A stretch of 64,000 nt of DNA from Ryuthela nishihirai (GCA_038380435.1 JAWZYU010000013.1:13777901-13841900), one strand, 5' to 3'; shown: positions 35,500 through 47,359, numbered from the stretch's first letter. Numbers and translations are program-made. The notes: generated by a model from the letters alone, not told the origin.

Positions 35500-36650
35500 T
35501 TGAAGGACAATGATGTTTATAAGTACTCTTAATATAAATGTTAGCTTTTTAGACATATTATTATTATTCCTTGTTTGAGTTAATGTATAAGAGATAAGCT
35601 TAGCCTCAAAATACTACAAAATGATCCATAATTTGGAATGTCATTTTGAATTTCAAAATTTTATTCTTCACTTTTTTTTACATTTACCATGTTTTCTGAT
35701 TATAATTCTAACTTTTTAATCAGCTTTTTTTTAATAATTAAAACTAAGTACCACTCAGAAATTTTTTTTAGTATTCTCTCTTTCATTCATGAACTGCCCT
35801 TAGTATTAATCATGGTCTTACTTAAACCTTCCATGGCCCATGTTCATTATATAATGTTGACAGAATCCAAAATACGACCAATAAAACCCATATATATATT
35901 TTAGTACATGAAACGTCAATTAAAAATTTTCTTACGTATCTTATAAAAACACATTTATGCTTGAAAAATAATACTTATATATTTCACTTGAATATTTTAT
36001 TAAGCTATCCTTAAATGATTTGTTAAGGCCATCTGATCATTATTTTTAAGACCCGTTATACAATAAAGCTGATTTGCTTGTTTCCGTTTCCTTACATTGG
36101 GGCAACCTTCATATTGATTCAAGTCAGATTGATTCAAGAGTTTGATTCGAAAAAGTTCTGTAATTCTCCTGACAATTAATCATAACTGCTATTTTTTAAA
36201 TCAGAATATTCTAGTACATACCTACTAGTACATACCTAGTATATACCTAGTAGAGGTACGTACGAAGTACATACCTCTACTTTTTTCTGTTTTATTTTCT
36301 CTTTTCTGACTTCAACTTATTACACTATCCCTAGAATTATTTTTATCATTTATTCCTGCATCCTATGCATTGTTCCTGCTCCTCAAATCAAAACTATAAC
36401 TAGATAGATCTTATTGAAGCTTCTAGATCCTGAGGGGTAAGAGTAGGTTACAGCCCAGCAAGAGCATATTGCAACTAATTGCTTGTACATATCAGTGTCC
36501 TGTATGCTTGTACATGGTGGATTGTTTACAACATTGGATATCCATTCATTTAGTATTTATTATACAATAATTAAATCTTTGTCTTTATTTCTGTGCATTT
36601 TTTTTAATTTCTGTAGATTTACAGGTAATTACCAATCTTAATAAATATTG
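35500..36650. other. GUSB last intron: no recognised feature
   Basis: AT-rich. Small direct repeats of TAGTACATACCTA lie at 36212-36250. No conserved peptide or transposon end seen. Confidence 0.5.
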
Positions 36651-36661
36651 AGATAAACTCA

Positions 36662-36864
36662 GATAAACTCGATGGTTCAACATCCAGTAATAAATAGGCA
36701 CTTTGACGTCGATTTCAATTTTAGAGGAAAAATTGTCTGAGCCGGGTGGGATACGAACCAACAACGAATTCGTATCCCACCAGGCTCAGACAATTTTTCC
36801 TCTAAAATTGAAATCGACGTCAAAGTGCCTATTTATTACTGGATGTTGAACCATCAAGCTTATC
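36662..36864. repeat. Near-perfect palindrome of two opposed SINE-C copies
   Basis: Arms 36662-36757 and 36769-36864 (96 bp each) around an 11-base loop. Only a few mismatches are seen, near the outer ends. Each arm from the loop outward reads TTCGTATCCCAC, GGCTCAGACAATTTTTCCTC and TAAAATTGAAATCGACGTC. That is SINE-C (see 37015-37146) starting at its B-box, so the two copies are joined head to head with the 5' half of the tRNA-like head missing from both. Confidence 0.92.
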
Positions 36865-37014
36865 TCAATATTTATTATCACTAGCATACTTGTAAGACAT
36901 GCTTTCCATCTATTGGCAAAAATAGAAAGCCGCTAGGGCTAAAAATTGCCTAAAATAACGCCTATATGTGACATAAAGGGAATGTTCATAGTGTTAATTA
37001 GAGGAGATCTTGAT

Positions 37015-37146
37015 CAGCGGCCGGTAGCTCAGTGGTCCAGAGCACCCGACATGTTGTCAGGAGATCGTGGGTTCGTATCCCACTTGGCTCAGACAATTTT
37101 TCCTCTAAAATTGAAATCGACATCAAAGTGCCTATTTATTACTGAA
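37015..37146 (+). repeat. SINE-C with tRNA-like head
   Basis: A ~72-base tRNA-like head (GGCCGGTAGCTCAGTGGTCC, ending GTGGGTTCGTATCCCACTTG) can fold a partial cloverleaf and has A- and B-boxes. It is followed directly by the family tail TCAGACAATTTTTCCTCTAA to CAAAGTGCCTATTTATTACT. The acceptor stem is partly G-T paired, and the same tail occurs twice in the adjacent palindrome, so it is a SINE and not a functional tRNA. Confidence 0.85.
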
Positions 37147-37713
37147 TTACCAATCTTTTGGAGTTTTGCTACATCAGTAGCTATGACAATAGTGGCTGAA
37201 AACTTGTTGCGTCTGATATTTTTTTAACATTGCATTAGGTTACATATTAATTTTTTTTTCATTATTTCTCTATTTTCAAGTAAAACAAACTTTGATCTTT
37301 TATTGTTTCCTGAAAATAAATGTGGACTTAATACAGAAGCAAAAAAGGACTTTCTTGGAACAGAAATTAGTCCTCCTGAAGAATGGGAGTTTATTCCCCC
37401 CCCCCCTCCCCACCTTGGGCAAAATTTAATATTTTAAAAAATTATGGATGTTTACACTTATATTGAATGATTTTACAAGAGTTTACCCCCTACTCCTCAA
37501 TATCTTGATGTGCCACTCCGGTGATATATATACATAAATACTTTTTTTTTAGCTTTGGCACACTAACCTTTTTGACACTTAGTAAAGATTCCAAAAACTC
37601 GTAATGTTTAGTATAAAGATGCAGCCAAGAAATTGTTCCTCCATTTCTATACAGAACAAAAAATTCCATTTATGTGAGCAATCCAAGTACCTAATATAAC
37701 ACTGGCCCATGTT

Positions 37714-38100
37714 TTAACCCTTTGCACTCAAAGGTTTTTTCGCTACAGGGAAGTAGCAACTCGAAGTTTTTTTGCTAAAAAGTTGATGAAATTTTTTACA
37801 ACTAGCATAAAAATAAATCACACATAAACAACGTAAAATCAAACTCATCTTCACTGTTACTAATTTCATCATTTGGCTCCATTTTTATAACCACTAAAAC
37901 CAGACTAGGTTTAAAATAATTTAAATTAAACACAATGCTGCGCTATGAAGTGCACAAAGACAATAGATTTACACATCTAAAATGTAAAGAGCAAATATAT
38001 ATGTTTATAAAACAGTTATTGTCTCCTCTCAGTCGCCATTCGAATTGCTGCATTAAACCAAGTGGCATCTGAAAGCTGCCTCTCGAGTGCAAAGGGTTAA
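37714..38100. mobile_element. piggyBac-type MITE, 387 bp
   Basis: Ends TTAACCCTTTGCACTC (37714-37729) and GAGTGCAAAGGGTTAA (38085-38100) are a perfect 16-bp inverted pair including the TTAA duplication. No transposase inside. The terminal sequence differs from the 11904-12894 element after CCCTTT, so it is a separate family. Confidence 0.9.
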
Positions 38101-38317
38101 AATATATCACACGGAAGGGTATCATTAAAAGAATTAAAAATCAGGACAACCTAATATTTTTTCAACTACTTATTTCAAGAGTTTCTTGTCTACAGGATAT
38201 TTTCCTATGAATTTTATTACTGAATTATATAATTTAACTATTTTTATTCATAAGGTTTTTCAAAATTAATGCATAGTCCGATCCAGGGCTGGATTGGGGG
38301 GGGGGGGGCAAGGGGAT

Positions 38318-38359
38318 GGTTGTAAACCAGTTTTTCATGCTGGGTACTGAAAGGGTTAA
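38318..38359. mobile_element. Single end of the 11904-12894 piggyBac-like family
   Basis: TGTAAACCAGTTTTTCATGC followed by GAAAGGGTTAA is the reverse complement of the left end at 11904-11945, with a few mismatches. The rest of the element is not recognisable; a G run precedes it. Confidence 0.7.
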
Positions 38360-40065
38360 GAACTTTCAGTTTCTATGAATTATTTCTGGTATTTTTTTTA
38401 TTTCGAATAACATAAATATTTTATCATCAAATAATCAAAATTAAAGTTTGTTACAGTCTATACTATAGAGTAAAAATGGGTTTAATCAGATGCATTTCTG
38501 TATGCTTCTATAGTTTTGATAATGTGTCACAGAATGTTTTACACAAAAATTACACCCAAGCTAAGCAATATCAAAATAATTTGTGCTCACAAATTTCAAA
38601 GTTAACTCATCTCCAGTACATATATTTTATATTTTGACTTATGCTAATATATTAATTATAGTATTGGAGAGTACATTTTGATAATTGAAATAGCTGTTTT
38701 GAGATGTTGCAACTAATAACATTAGTTCTAACATCCACTTACCCTCTTTCACTAACAATTTAACATGATACAAAATGACACCATACTTTTAGTGCCATGA
38801 TTTTCAAAAAATGTTTTGAGGTAGAAAAAAGTTGATTCTTCTCAGACTTATGGTTCAAATGCTTGAAAATTTTATTGGAGGACTGGATGATGATTATTAT
38901 GTTGTACAGTGTATAAATGACAAAGCCATAAAATTACTATCTATTAAAATAACCTGTATAATGTAAAAAGGCAAAGACAGAAGGTAAAAAGCATTCATCA
39001 GATAAAAGTTGTCCGAGTGTAAGGTGCTTAAGCATAAATTGGTGATGGCTAAAAATTATGTTTTAGAATGAAAGCAGTACAATTGGTTAAAATATGCTTA
39101 ATAGTTAAAATGGTGTAACAAAACTCACACTTAGGTTCATTGTTCGCATGAAGAAATAAATGTGTAATATACAATGACCTAAGTGGAGCCAAGAAAGTAC
39201 AACTTCCTCCTTGCAGTGCCTGTGAAAACACGATTGTCACAGCTTGACAATGGGCTTGATCTCGAAAAGCTTTTTACTAACCTGTTCAGACCAAGATCTC
39301 TACCACTGTGGCCAGAGCTCAATTGAAAAACACTGCTGGAATTCCACATATGGAACCTGCAATAGAGAGCCAGACAGCAGACACTGCTGCCAAGTCAGCC
39401 ATGCCCCTAAGTCACTACCCCTAATTCCGATGAGGCTGGGCACCCAGAACCAACAGAAGAGAATGGTGGTTATGATTGCCAGACAATGGAGCTGCTGGTG
39501 GATCTTGAAAAGAACAGGATGAGGCTGATGCCTCACCGAGATCAAAGCTTCTAGCAAGCTGAGAGAGTCAATGTAAAGCACAGACTGACGATGAAGCTTA
39601 GCTGCCACGTGGTCTAAGGCAATACTGATAGCTTGCAAATTTGCAGTGAAGATGGAATACTTCTGTGATATCTGGTCTGCAACGATTACATCCCAGCAGA
39701 CTATGGCTAATCCCACTTATGTACCTGACTTTGAGCCATCTGTGAAGACAGTCAAGAAGTCCAGGTGCTCAATACAGTGGCTGGCAGAGAGTTGCTGGTA
39801 CATGCAGTCGGGTGTAAAGGCCTTTCCCATCCTGCAAAGAAAAAAGTTGCAGGAAGGGGAAACAGCGAGCCACAGTGGAAGTGGCTCAGCTATCAAATGG
39901 GCAATGCTATTGAGACTGATGTTGATGTCTCCGAGGTAGCCTCACACAAACTGAAAGGATGAATGGCAGTCAGCCAATTCTGGTATATTTTCCACTGGCG
40001 ACTGATAATGCAGTCCCATGTGGGATGGACTGGAAGGAATGGCAATTTTGCTACATACTGTAGGG

Positions 40066-40442
40066 GTGGGTTGTTTCACTTCTGAGTGGCACACAGTGGG
40101 CTAAATGGCCAGGTCACAAGAACCACGAAGTCTCAGAGAAGGCTGGAGGAGGGGACCCACTGGAACAGCTGTTGGAAGATAGATAATAGCCTCCTGTCAA
40201 GGCCATCCAGCGTGTTCTTTAACGTGTGCAGGGTATGTCTCTCCCACACATGGGGCCAAGGCTTAATGTCCCATCCAACGAACAGTGTCCTTTTCAAGCC
40301 CAATGGTGTCCCCTACTTAAAGTGAGCAGGGCAGGGAGTTTTGCGGAGATAAATCTCAACGCTGACCCAGCTGGGACTCGAACCTGGGAACTGCAGATTA
40401 CGAGGCTGGCGTGCTACTGACTTAGCAACCCCTGCCTCACAA
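40066..40442 (-). repeat. SINE-A inserted in the I-type LINE
   Basis: Minus-strand SINE-A between ACTGTAGGG at 40057-40065 and 40443-40451, an exact 9-bp duplication. The reversed 3' end, GGTTGTTTCACTTCTGAGTG, and the reversed head, GGGACTCGAACCTGGGAACT, are both present. It separates the RT (right) from the RNase H (left) of the LINE. Confidence 0.93.
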
Positions 40443-42397
40443 ACTGTAGGGACAACTGCTGATGGTGAATAGATAATGAAGGTTCATCAGTCTCAACATA
40501 AAGACTCTGGCCCAGTGAGGTCTATGCAAACACAGAGGGCCTGATGATGGAGGGGGTCCAGTCCCTTTACCACCAAATCCTGGAATCGTAATTCAATTTT
40601 GATTGGACAAGGCACAATACAGGGGGAGCAACGAACATGTCTGCCCCCCAAGAGAGGACCTCGATGAAGTTCAGTGCCAGCATGCACTTGGACCTGAGAT
40701 TGTCTACAGTTGAAAGAAATTGTCGCATAATCGAATTTATCTTGACAGCAAAAAGTATAACACTCAATACACAGCATTGTGGCACTCACTGTTCTTGGGG
40801 AAAAAGCTGCAAGTGTTGCCAATATGAACACAAAATGTTCAAGATAAAAAAATTACGATGAAAATAAGCATGTGACCTCTCAAGCCAAAGCCATGGAGGT
40901 CATGAAGAATGGTGAATCTTCACACTGTATTGTACACTTTTTCGATGTCAAAGAAAATTGACACCAGGTGCTCTCTGCGTAAAAATGAATTCCTGATTGC
41001 CGATTCGAGGCAGATCAGGTAGTCTAAGGTAGATGGTGCCTGCGAAAGCACACTGGGTGTTGGAAATAATTTACCATTCTTTCCAACACCTTGCAACTTG
41101 TCAATGCAATGGGACAATAACTTCAAGGAATCTTTGCCTGGTTTGGGGAAGGACAAAAAGTCAGCCTCCCACCAGGTGTCTGGAAACTGCTCCTTGATGA
41201 AAATATGGTTGAAGAGTCAAAACAGCCGATCCTTACTTGATTGTGAGAGATGTTGGAGCATGACATAATGGATATTGTCTGGCTGACAGAGATGTACGAG
41301 AAGTATGCAGGGCAAGGCGAAGCTCTTCCACTGTGAATGGCCTGTTGTAAGACTCCAGGCCTTTTGAATGGAAAGATAGTGGAGAGTGTTCCACCCTGCT
41401 CTTCAGGGCCAGAAACTCGGGAGTATGAAGAAGAGATGGAGGAGAATGACTCCCCCAGAGCATTGGCAATTACTTGGGGATCAGCAATTGCCTGTCCATT
41501 GCATTCCAGGATTGATAATGAGTTGGATGTCTGCTTCTCACCCATCTTCCGGATTTTATCCCACACAACCTTAGAACTGGTTGTGCAGGAGTTAGATGAT
41601 GTATATTTGATCCAAGATTCTTTCTGGCTCTGGCACCAGATGAAATGGCTTTTACCCTTGCACGTTTGAATGCTTCAAGGTTCATTTGAGGTCTGAGAAA
41701 CAGTCGAGACAGCTGCATGGATGACGCAGTCTGTCGTTTCTGCCACTGCAACATTGATTGGCTCTTCACTGACTGAGTGTTCACCGAACTCAGAAAGGAG
41801 CCTAAAGCCACTCCAGTCCACCTGATGAAGCCTCCACCATGAGATTAGTGAAGGGCTGCCCACAGGACAGGGAACACACCACAGGGAGGTGATCATTTCC
41901 ACACGGGTTGTTCTCGATATCCCATGTAAAGAGAGGAAGGATCGAGAAGGAGCAGACTGACAGATCAATGGCAGTGAATGTGCAGGTTGGGAAATGAAAG
42001 TGGGTACTGACACCGGTGTTCAACACAGAGTGTGATAGATCCAGGAGCTACTGAAATGTAACATGGCAAGAGTGGCACATTGAAAGTGAGGATTAGTACC
42101 TGGGTGGGTATTAGCTTCCCATCAGGGTATTGCGAAACCCAGTGGACTGCTATCACTCCATGGGATGACAGCTCCGAAAGGATTTTGTTCTCAGAAACCT
42201 TGAGTAGGTCCACTTGGAGATCACCCCTGGGAGGAATTGAGCATCTTATGGTGTGTGATGGTGACTGCCACCCCACCAATTACTGTAACATTGTAGCAGC
42301 TTGGAATGTTTTGGGCTAGCAGTTTTCACTTGCAAGTCACCAGATCTTAGGCGCTTGACTGATTTTGGAGCTCCCACAAGACCTTCCAGATCTTTAT

Positions 42398-42700
42398 TTA
42401 CGAAAAAAGGGACATGTCCCCAATTACCTGATCACCAGTGGAATAGACGATGAGGAACCTTGAGGATGAAGAAATGCATAGTGACGATGGTAATGATGAT
42501 GAAGAAGACAGAGAAGATGAGGGCTAATGGTGCCATTGGCCAATGAATTTTCTTCAGTGGAATTCATGATGATTTTTGGGTGTTTTAGTGCCCATTGTCC
42601 CCACCCACCATAGAGTTCAAAAGAAGAAACCCAATCAAGTGCCAGGGCTGCTTGAGAATCATACCCACACAGCTAAATAAGAATGAAAAGGAAAAGAAAA
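42398..42700 (-). repeat. Direct repeat of LINE ORF1 region, copy 1
   Basis: About 260 bp near-identical to 43463-43740 (shared GGACATGTCCCCAATTACCT, GATGAAGAAATGCATA, GTGCCAGGGCTGCTTG). Copy 1 has a ~35-bp extra segment (CCAATGAATTTTCTTCAGTG). It corresponds to the N-terminal part of the I-type ORF1 on the minus strand. Confidence 0.85.
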
Positions 42701-43462
42701 ATGTGAGAAATTCACTCAAGTCCTCACAAAATAAAATAAGCGAAAAAATAAAGTGCAAGAACTGAACTGGCCTCAAAAAAGGAAGAAAACTACAAAATTA
42801 GTAAATGTGTGGGAAAACTTGCAAACTGTTGTTCAGATGTGGGCAAGGCACAGTTGGCCCTAGCAGGTCTAGCCCACTAGCCTATTTATCCTGGGGGGCC
42901 ACCCCAGGACATTCTGATTATCTGAAGCAGAGGCCAAAGCAGTGTGTAGCAGCGGCCCCAGAATATGGTGCCCTGCAACAAAGAGGCTCCCCAATGGCAA
43001 GATGAGTCCAAGGGGGACCTAGCTAGTCATGAGCTGAGGAGAGCAGATGGGGACTCCCAAACACCTGCCAGGATACTCCTTTCCAGGGACACAGGTGCAT
43101 GACAACTAGAGGAATCTTTACAGGGTGGTCCCCTCACCATGGACAAAAGCTCGCACCGAAGGGTCAGCATGATGGAGTTGGAAAAGAGATTCATCTGACG
43201 AGTGACAGATTTCCATGTCAGTGGTAGGGTGTTGGTGCTGGAAGTGCCCATGCAAAATGCAGTTTGTGTTACCCAGTGAACATGGGTACCTGTGATGGCC
43301 ATCAACTATCATAGCACATACGAGCTAATGTCTGGATATTTATCTTGCTATTCCAATGTTGTACCAGGTAGTTAGCTGAGCCACTCTGCTGCATTACTGC
43401 ATGATACAAGATTTGAGTCTCTTGCAATTTGATTTCGGGTCTCTTGCAAGTCTAGAATATCT

Positions 43463-43740
43463 AGACTATCTATTTATGAAAAGAGGGACATGTCCCCAAT
43501 TACCTGATCACCAGTGGAATAGATGATGAGGAACCTTGGGATGAAGAAATGCATAATGACGATGGTAATGATGATGAAGAAGACAAAGAAGATGAGGGCT
43601 AATGGTGGCATTGGTTTTTGGGTGTTTTAGTGCCCATTGTCCCCACCCAACATGGAGTTCAAAAGGAGAAACCCAATCAAGTGCCAGGGCTGCTTGGACA
43701 CCATACCCACACAGCCAGTGCACACTAAATAAGAATGAAA
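43463..43740 (-). repeat. Direct repeat of LINE ORF1 region, copy 2
   Basis: Second copy of the segment at 42398-42700, in the same orientation, about 1.07 kb away. Either two LINE copies inserted in tandem or a duplication within one copy. Confidence 0.85.
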
Positions 43741-43749
43741 GTATGGGTT

Positions 43750-44440
43750 AATTAAATGTAAATTTCCGCTGGAATTCCTGCATGAGGACATCAAGAAAAT
43801 AATCTCTATGTAATGTCCCCATGTTCCACGTACCTACAGAGAGAAAATGATTAGTAGGATTTTTAAAGAAACAATGTTTATTGAGAGAGGTAGGGCCAAA
43901 AACATCAAACAGCCCCCTGATCGCAGGCATGGGTCAAAGACCTGTCCCTCCTCCTCTAAAAGCTGAAGTCACCAATGCTGGTAGGAACTCCAGGCACCAC
44001 CTTTTCAAGAGCCATATGACCTGTCTGAGACTCATTACTCGTTTAGGATTGACGATGCCCAACTAGCCAAGTGAGGGTTCTGGTACCTACGATAGCCTCT
44101 GATCAGGATTATCCACCAGCTGATATAAGGTATCCGTGCCTCTGTTCACTTAGGGCTGGCAACCCAAAAGCAAAAGAAAACACAACATATTTCCGCAATT
44201 CAGCAAGTCCAGGATCCATAATCAACCTCAAATCAATAAGCTAGTTCAGTCTAGTGGGTATAAATGGTCAGCACCAGGACCCTTGAAATTGACCACTCCT
44301 CAGCAGGGTTGAAAAAAAAAGAAAAAAAAGTGGCCATAGATGACCAGATCATGCCATACTGAACTGACAGCCCTCCCCTTCCATTCCCTTCCAAAAGAGA
44401 ATAGCTCTTTTGAAAGGTACTAACAGCCTGCACCACAAGA
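43750..44440 (-). mobile_element. 5' end of the second LINE family
   Basis: Shares its arrangement with 60840-61370: CCACTCCTCAGCAGGGTTGA, TCAGGATTATCCACCAGCTG, ACTTAGGGCTGGCAACCC and GAGAGAAAATGATTAGTAGG. At the left end it encodes NVGTWNMGTLHRDYFLDVLM and QEFQRKFTFN, the start of the endonuclease domain. The remaining LINE body is absent, so it is a 3'-truncated or rearranged piece. Confidence 0.75.
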
Positions 44441-44673
44441 AGGTGAGGTCAGACATTAGGTGCTAGACATGGCCAGCTCTGTGCATCATCAGTGGGAATT
44501 GGTACATAGCTCTCCTTACAGTTTATGTCTAGCTACCATTTACAGACCAAAAAAATAATAATAAATCATAAATAAAGCAAAAAAAAAAACTTCAATAGTT
44601 CCAATAATTTGAATTTTTCAGTCATTAAAAATTAAAAAATTGGTCTTGTTACTCATGCAGTAGAATAATTTAC

Positions 44674-44812
44674 CTTGAAGAGTAAGAAAATCAGCAAAAT
44701 TCCAGATATGCTCTCCAATAAAGAAACCTTTCTGGTATAAAATATCAAAAGCCTTATGGTGCTGTATAATTAGCTCATTTTGATAATCTTCTGTAAAAAC
44801 AAAGGGTGGATC
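44674..44812 (-). CDS. GUSB: Beta-glucuronidase penultimate exon
   Basis: A 139-bp exon starting in phase 0 after a TTTTTTTAG acceptor and ending one base into a codon at a GTAAAT donor. It reads DPPFVFTEDYQNELIIQHHK, continues AFDILYQKGFF, and ends IGEHIWNFADFLTLQ. GEHIWNFADF is the conserved late-barrel block of animal and bacterial beta-glucuronidases. The last G joins the AA of the next exon to give Glu. The exon lies in open sequence just distal to the 5' end of a LINE on the same strand. Confidence 0.93.
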
Positions 44813-44984
44813 CTAAAAAAAGGAAAAAAAAAAATCACATCACTGACATTTATTAAGAAATGGTAAGCAGCTAAAAAACACAAATAACTAGAGCATATTG
44901 CTTCTGGTAAATACAGAATATTCATTTTTAATGAAAATGAAGTTTGTTCCTTTGACTTTAGCACCTTCTAATGGTGGAAATTTA

Positions 44985-45310
44985 AACTATTGAATGATTC
45001 AGAAAATGCAAAAATTAACATTTCTTTGATACCTATTGAACCAAAAATGAATTTTACATTTACCTCTTATAACCAAGCATCACATTCTACCATCAAAATT
45101 TTAAATCTCCACCAAGAACAGAACATTTATATTGGTCATTTAAAATTTTTCATTTTCCATTTTTAGTGCCCTCTAATGGTGAAAATTAAAATTGGGAAAT
45201 TCATAAACCATGGAGCCTAATATTTTGTCAGTACCTTCTAATCAAAAAAGTATTTTTATATATCTCTAAAAACAGCAACAATGAATGTCTGCAGATGAAT
45301 GGTGAAAACA
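44985..45310 (+). repeat. Copy of dispersed repeat R300
   Basis: Diverged copy with CCATCAAAATTTTAAATCTC, TTTTTATATATCTCTAAAAA and AATGTCTGCAGATGAATGG, matching repeats at 49090-49815 and 61385-62087. Function unknown. Confidence 0.55.
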
Positions 45311-45504
45311 ATAGCTTGTTTAAAAAAACAGCTATAAAGCTGTGCTGTTAGATGGCTGGCAAATGTTTTGAATATTATTGAAATAAATGCTGTTTCTAAG
45401 GATTTTACTAGAGATATAATTATCTTCATTTTCAAGAAAGTTAACTGCAATTCTTGCAATTAGAGAAACAACTGTATGCTTTGTGTCCTTGGTAAATTTT
45501 TGGT

Positions 45505-45615
45505 TGTTGGGTTGCTTTTACCATTGATCATCACTTTTTTTTTTCACACAATGGACTAAATGTCCAGATCATAAGGACTCAAAGAGACCAGAGGATTCCA
45601 CTTTACAACTGTTTA
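45505..45615 (-). repeat. SINE-A 3' fragment
   Basis: Reversed SINE-A 3' end: TGTTGGGTTGCTTTTACC, then CACAATGGACTAAATGTCCA. It is truncated before the tRNA-like head. Confidence 0.7.
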
Positions 45616-46070
45616 ATCCTACTGTTCTGTTTTGGTGTATTTGTCCCAAAATAAATTTTATTTGTTAATAATTATTTTCTGATACAGAAGTTATGGCATT
45701 TTATGACTTTTATTATTATTATTGCTACAGAATCAGTGCTTCTACAGGATATTTTTGATTTATTCCTGTTTAGTTTTAAATTATTACTAAAAGTTAAGCA
45801 TAATTTGCGAACTGTTAAATTTCTCACATATAATCAAAATTATTAACATTAAATTTTGTGTTTTAATGAAATAGAATATATGTGAGATCATATGCCTCCC
45901 AAAAATTACCTGACTACACAAAATTTCCATGTGACTGAAAAAGTAAAATGGGTGCGTAAAAAAGCTAGCTGATTCTGTGTCACTTCTTTCCTATTGAGCA
46001 AGCATTGCATTCATGTTGGTAGAGCATTTTATAAGAACAGTATGGCATAGAGACATCACACGAATACTTT

Positions 46071-47355
46071 TACAGAGGTTGCTCAAAAAGTTCTTGACAT
46101 GTCTCATTCCTCCAAAGTAATGAGCTATGACTTGTTTGAAAATTGTCTAAACTTGTCATTACATGTTAAAAACAAAGACCATATCATCATTTCTCTCTTC
46201 ACCGCAGCACATAAAGTTCAGCCTACAAAATCTGAGCATTGTTGCTGTGGAGCCTACTAAAGAAGAAGAAAGATTTTACATTTTCACCAGGATGCAGCTT
46301 GGTGATGACACACAAAAAAAATTATGCAGATTATGCCTGTTCATATGCCACTGTTATGGGATGGATGCACAAAATTCAGAGAAAGATGGCAGAGCTTTGA
46401 AGACCTCCCTCATGCAGGAAGACCAAAGGAAGCAGTAAATAAGAGAACCATTGCTACTTTTCATGAACTGATTAAATGAAACCCACACACCACTGTTCAG
46501 GTAATAAGCTAGATGGATATCGATGGGCAATGGTGGAAACAATTATTCATCAACATTTAAAGTTCAGAAAAATCTATGCCAAATAGGTACTCTACAAACT
46601 GACAGAACAGCAAAAAAGGTCTAGAGTCAACTCATACAAGGAGATGCTGGCAATGTTTAAACCTAATGGCCCCAAATGGTTACCAGACATTGTCACAGAT
46701 GATGAGACATGGTTTAATTACTATACAACTCCCAGAAAGACTGACAACCATGTTTGGATTGCAGATGATGGACTGCATCCTCAAATCCTCTGACAAAATT
46801 TTCACTCAAGGAAGAGGATGTTCAATTTTTTTTTTTCATTTCTCAATGAGTAATGGCCATGGTCACCTAACCTGAAAAAATAACTATAAATGGCCAATAC
46901 TGTTTGCCCAAAATGTTTAAGGATATGAAGGAGCAGTGTCTAACAACAGGCATGTTAAGGGTTCTCCTTCAATGATCATTCAAAGCCATAACTTTGTGAG
47001 CCAGTGCTCACAAAACACATCAAGTTATGGCCTATCTGGAGCAGGAAAAAATCAAATACCCCATCCAGCACTATCTTGCACCTTGTGATTTTTGGTTGTT
47101 TGCAAAAAATAAAAAGGAACGTTCTGGGAAGCCTTTTTCAAGGGTGCAAGACCTTGAAAATGCATTCACTCAGAGTTAAGGAGTATTCCTCAACAGGAGT
47201 ACCACCAAGCATTCCAGAATTGGCATAGATGTCTGCAACATTTGCATAGATACTGGAGGGGAGTACTTTGAAAGACAGTAAAAGTTTTATTGAGGTAAGC
47301 GCAATCATTTTTGTTCTGCAGATGCATGTCAAGAACTTTTTGAATGCCCCTTGTA
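46071..47355 (+). mobile_element. Mariner (D,D34D type) pseudogene with both ends
   Basis: Inverted ends CTCAAAAAGTTCTTGACATG (left, 46082-46101) and CATGTCAAGAACTTTTTGAA (right, 47325-47344), with TA at each outer edge. The plus strand encodes a frameshifted transposase. Its parts are FRERWQSFEDLPHAGRPKEA, VNKRTIATFHELIK, PDIVTDDETWFNYYTTPRKT (first catalytic Asp block) and LAPCDFWLFAKNKKERSG (third catalytic Asp block). At least six frame breaks or stops. Length 1285 bp is normal for a mariner. Confidence 0.9.
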
Positions 47356-47359
47356 TAAT

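Larger units (their letters stand above)
38880..43740 (-). mobile_element. I-type LINE with ORF1, endonuclease, RT and RNase H, degenerate
   Basis: On the minus strand from right to left. ORF1-like text is VISEVDLLKVSENKILSELS-like, with a clear ILSELSSHGVIAVHWVSQYP (about 42110-42200). The end of an endonuclease domain is TWDIENNPCGNDHLPVVCSL (about 41870-41930). A linker follows, including VWDKIRKMGEKQTSNSLSIL (about 41500-41570). Reverse transcriptase is represented by STLDYLICLESAIRNSFLRR, then SIFFDIEKVYNTV, and VLSVILFAVKINSI. RNase H is SVLYIDSLSLLEALISVRHQ with a WVPSLIGIRG block (about 39380-39590). The cysteine-rich tail KCEFCYTILTIKHILTNC lies near 39050-39240. Frameshifts and stops abound. 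Most of the endonuclease is deleted between ORF1 and its last segment, and a SINE-A splits the RT-RNase H region. Confidence 0.85.

Noticed and set aside
37015..37090. tRNA-like cloverleaf as a functional tRNA gene
   Set aside because: It runs straight into a repeat tail present twice more nearby, and its acceptor stem is weak; it is the head of SINE-C.
38283..38310. CAGGGCTGGATT plus G run as another hAT end
   Set aside because: No matching second end or 8-bp duplication was found.
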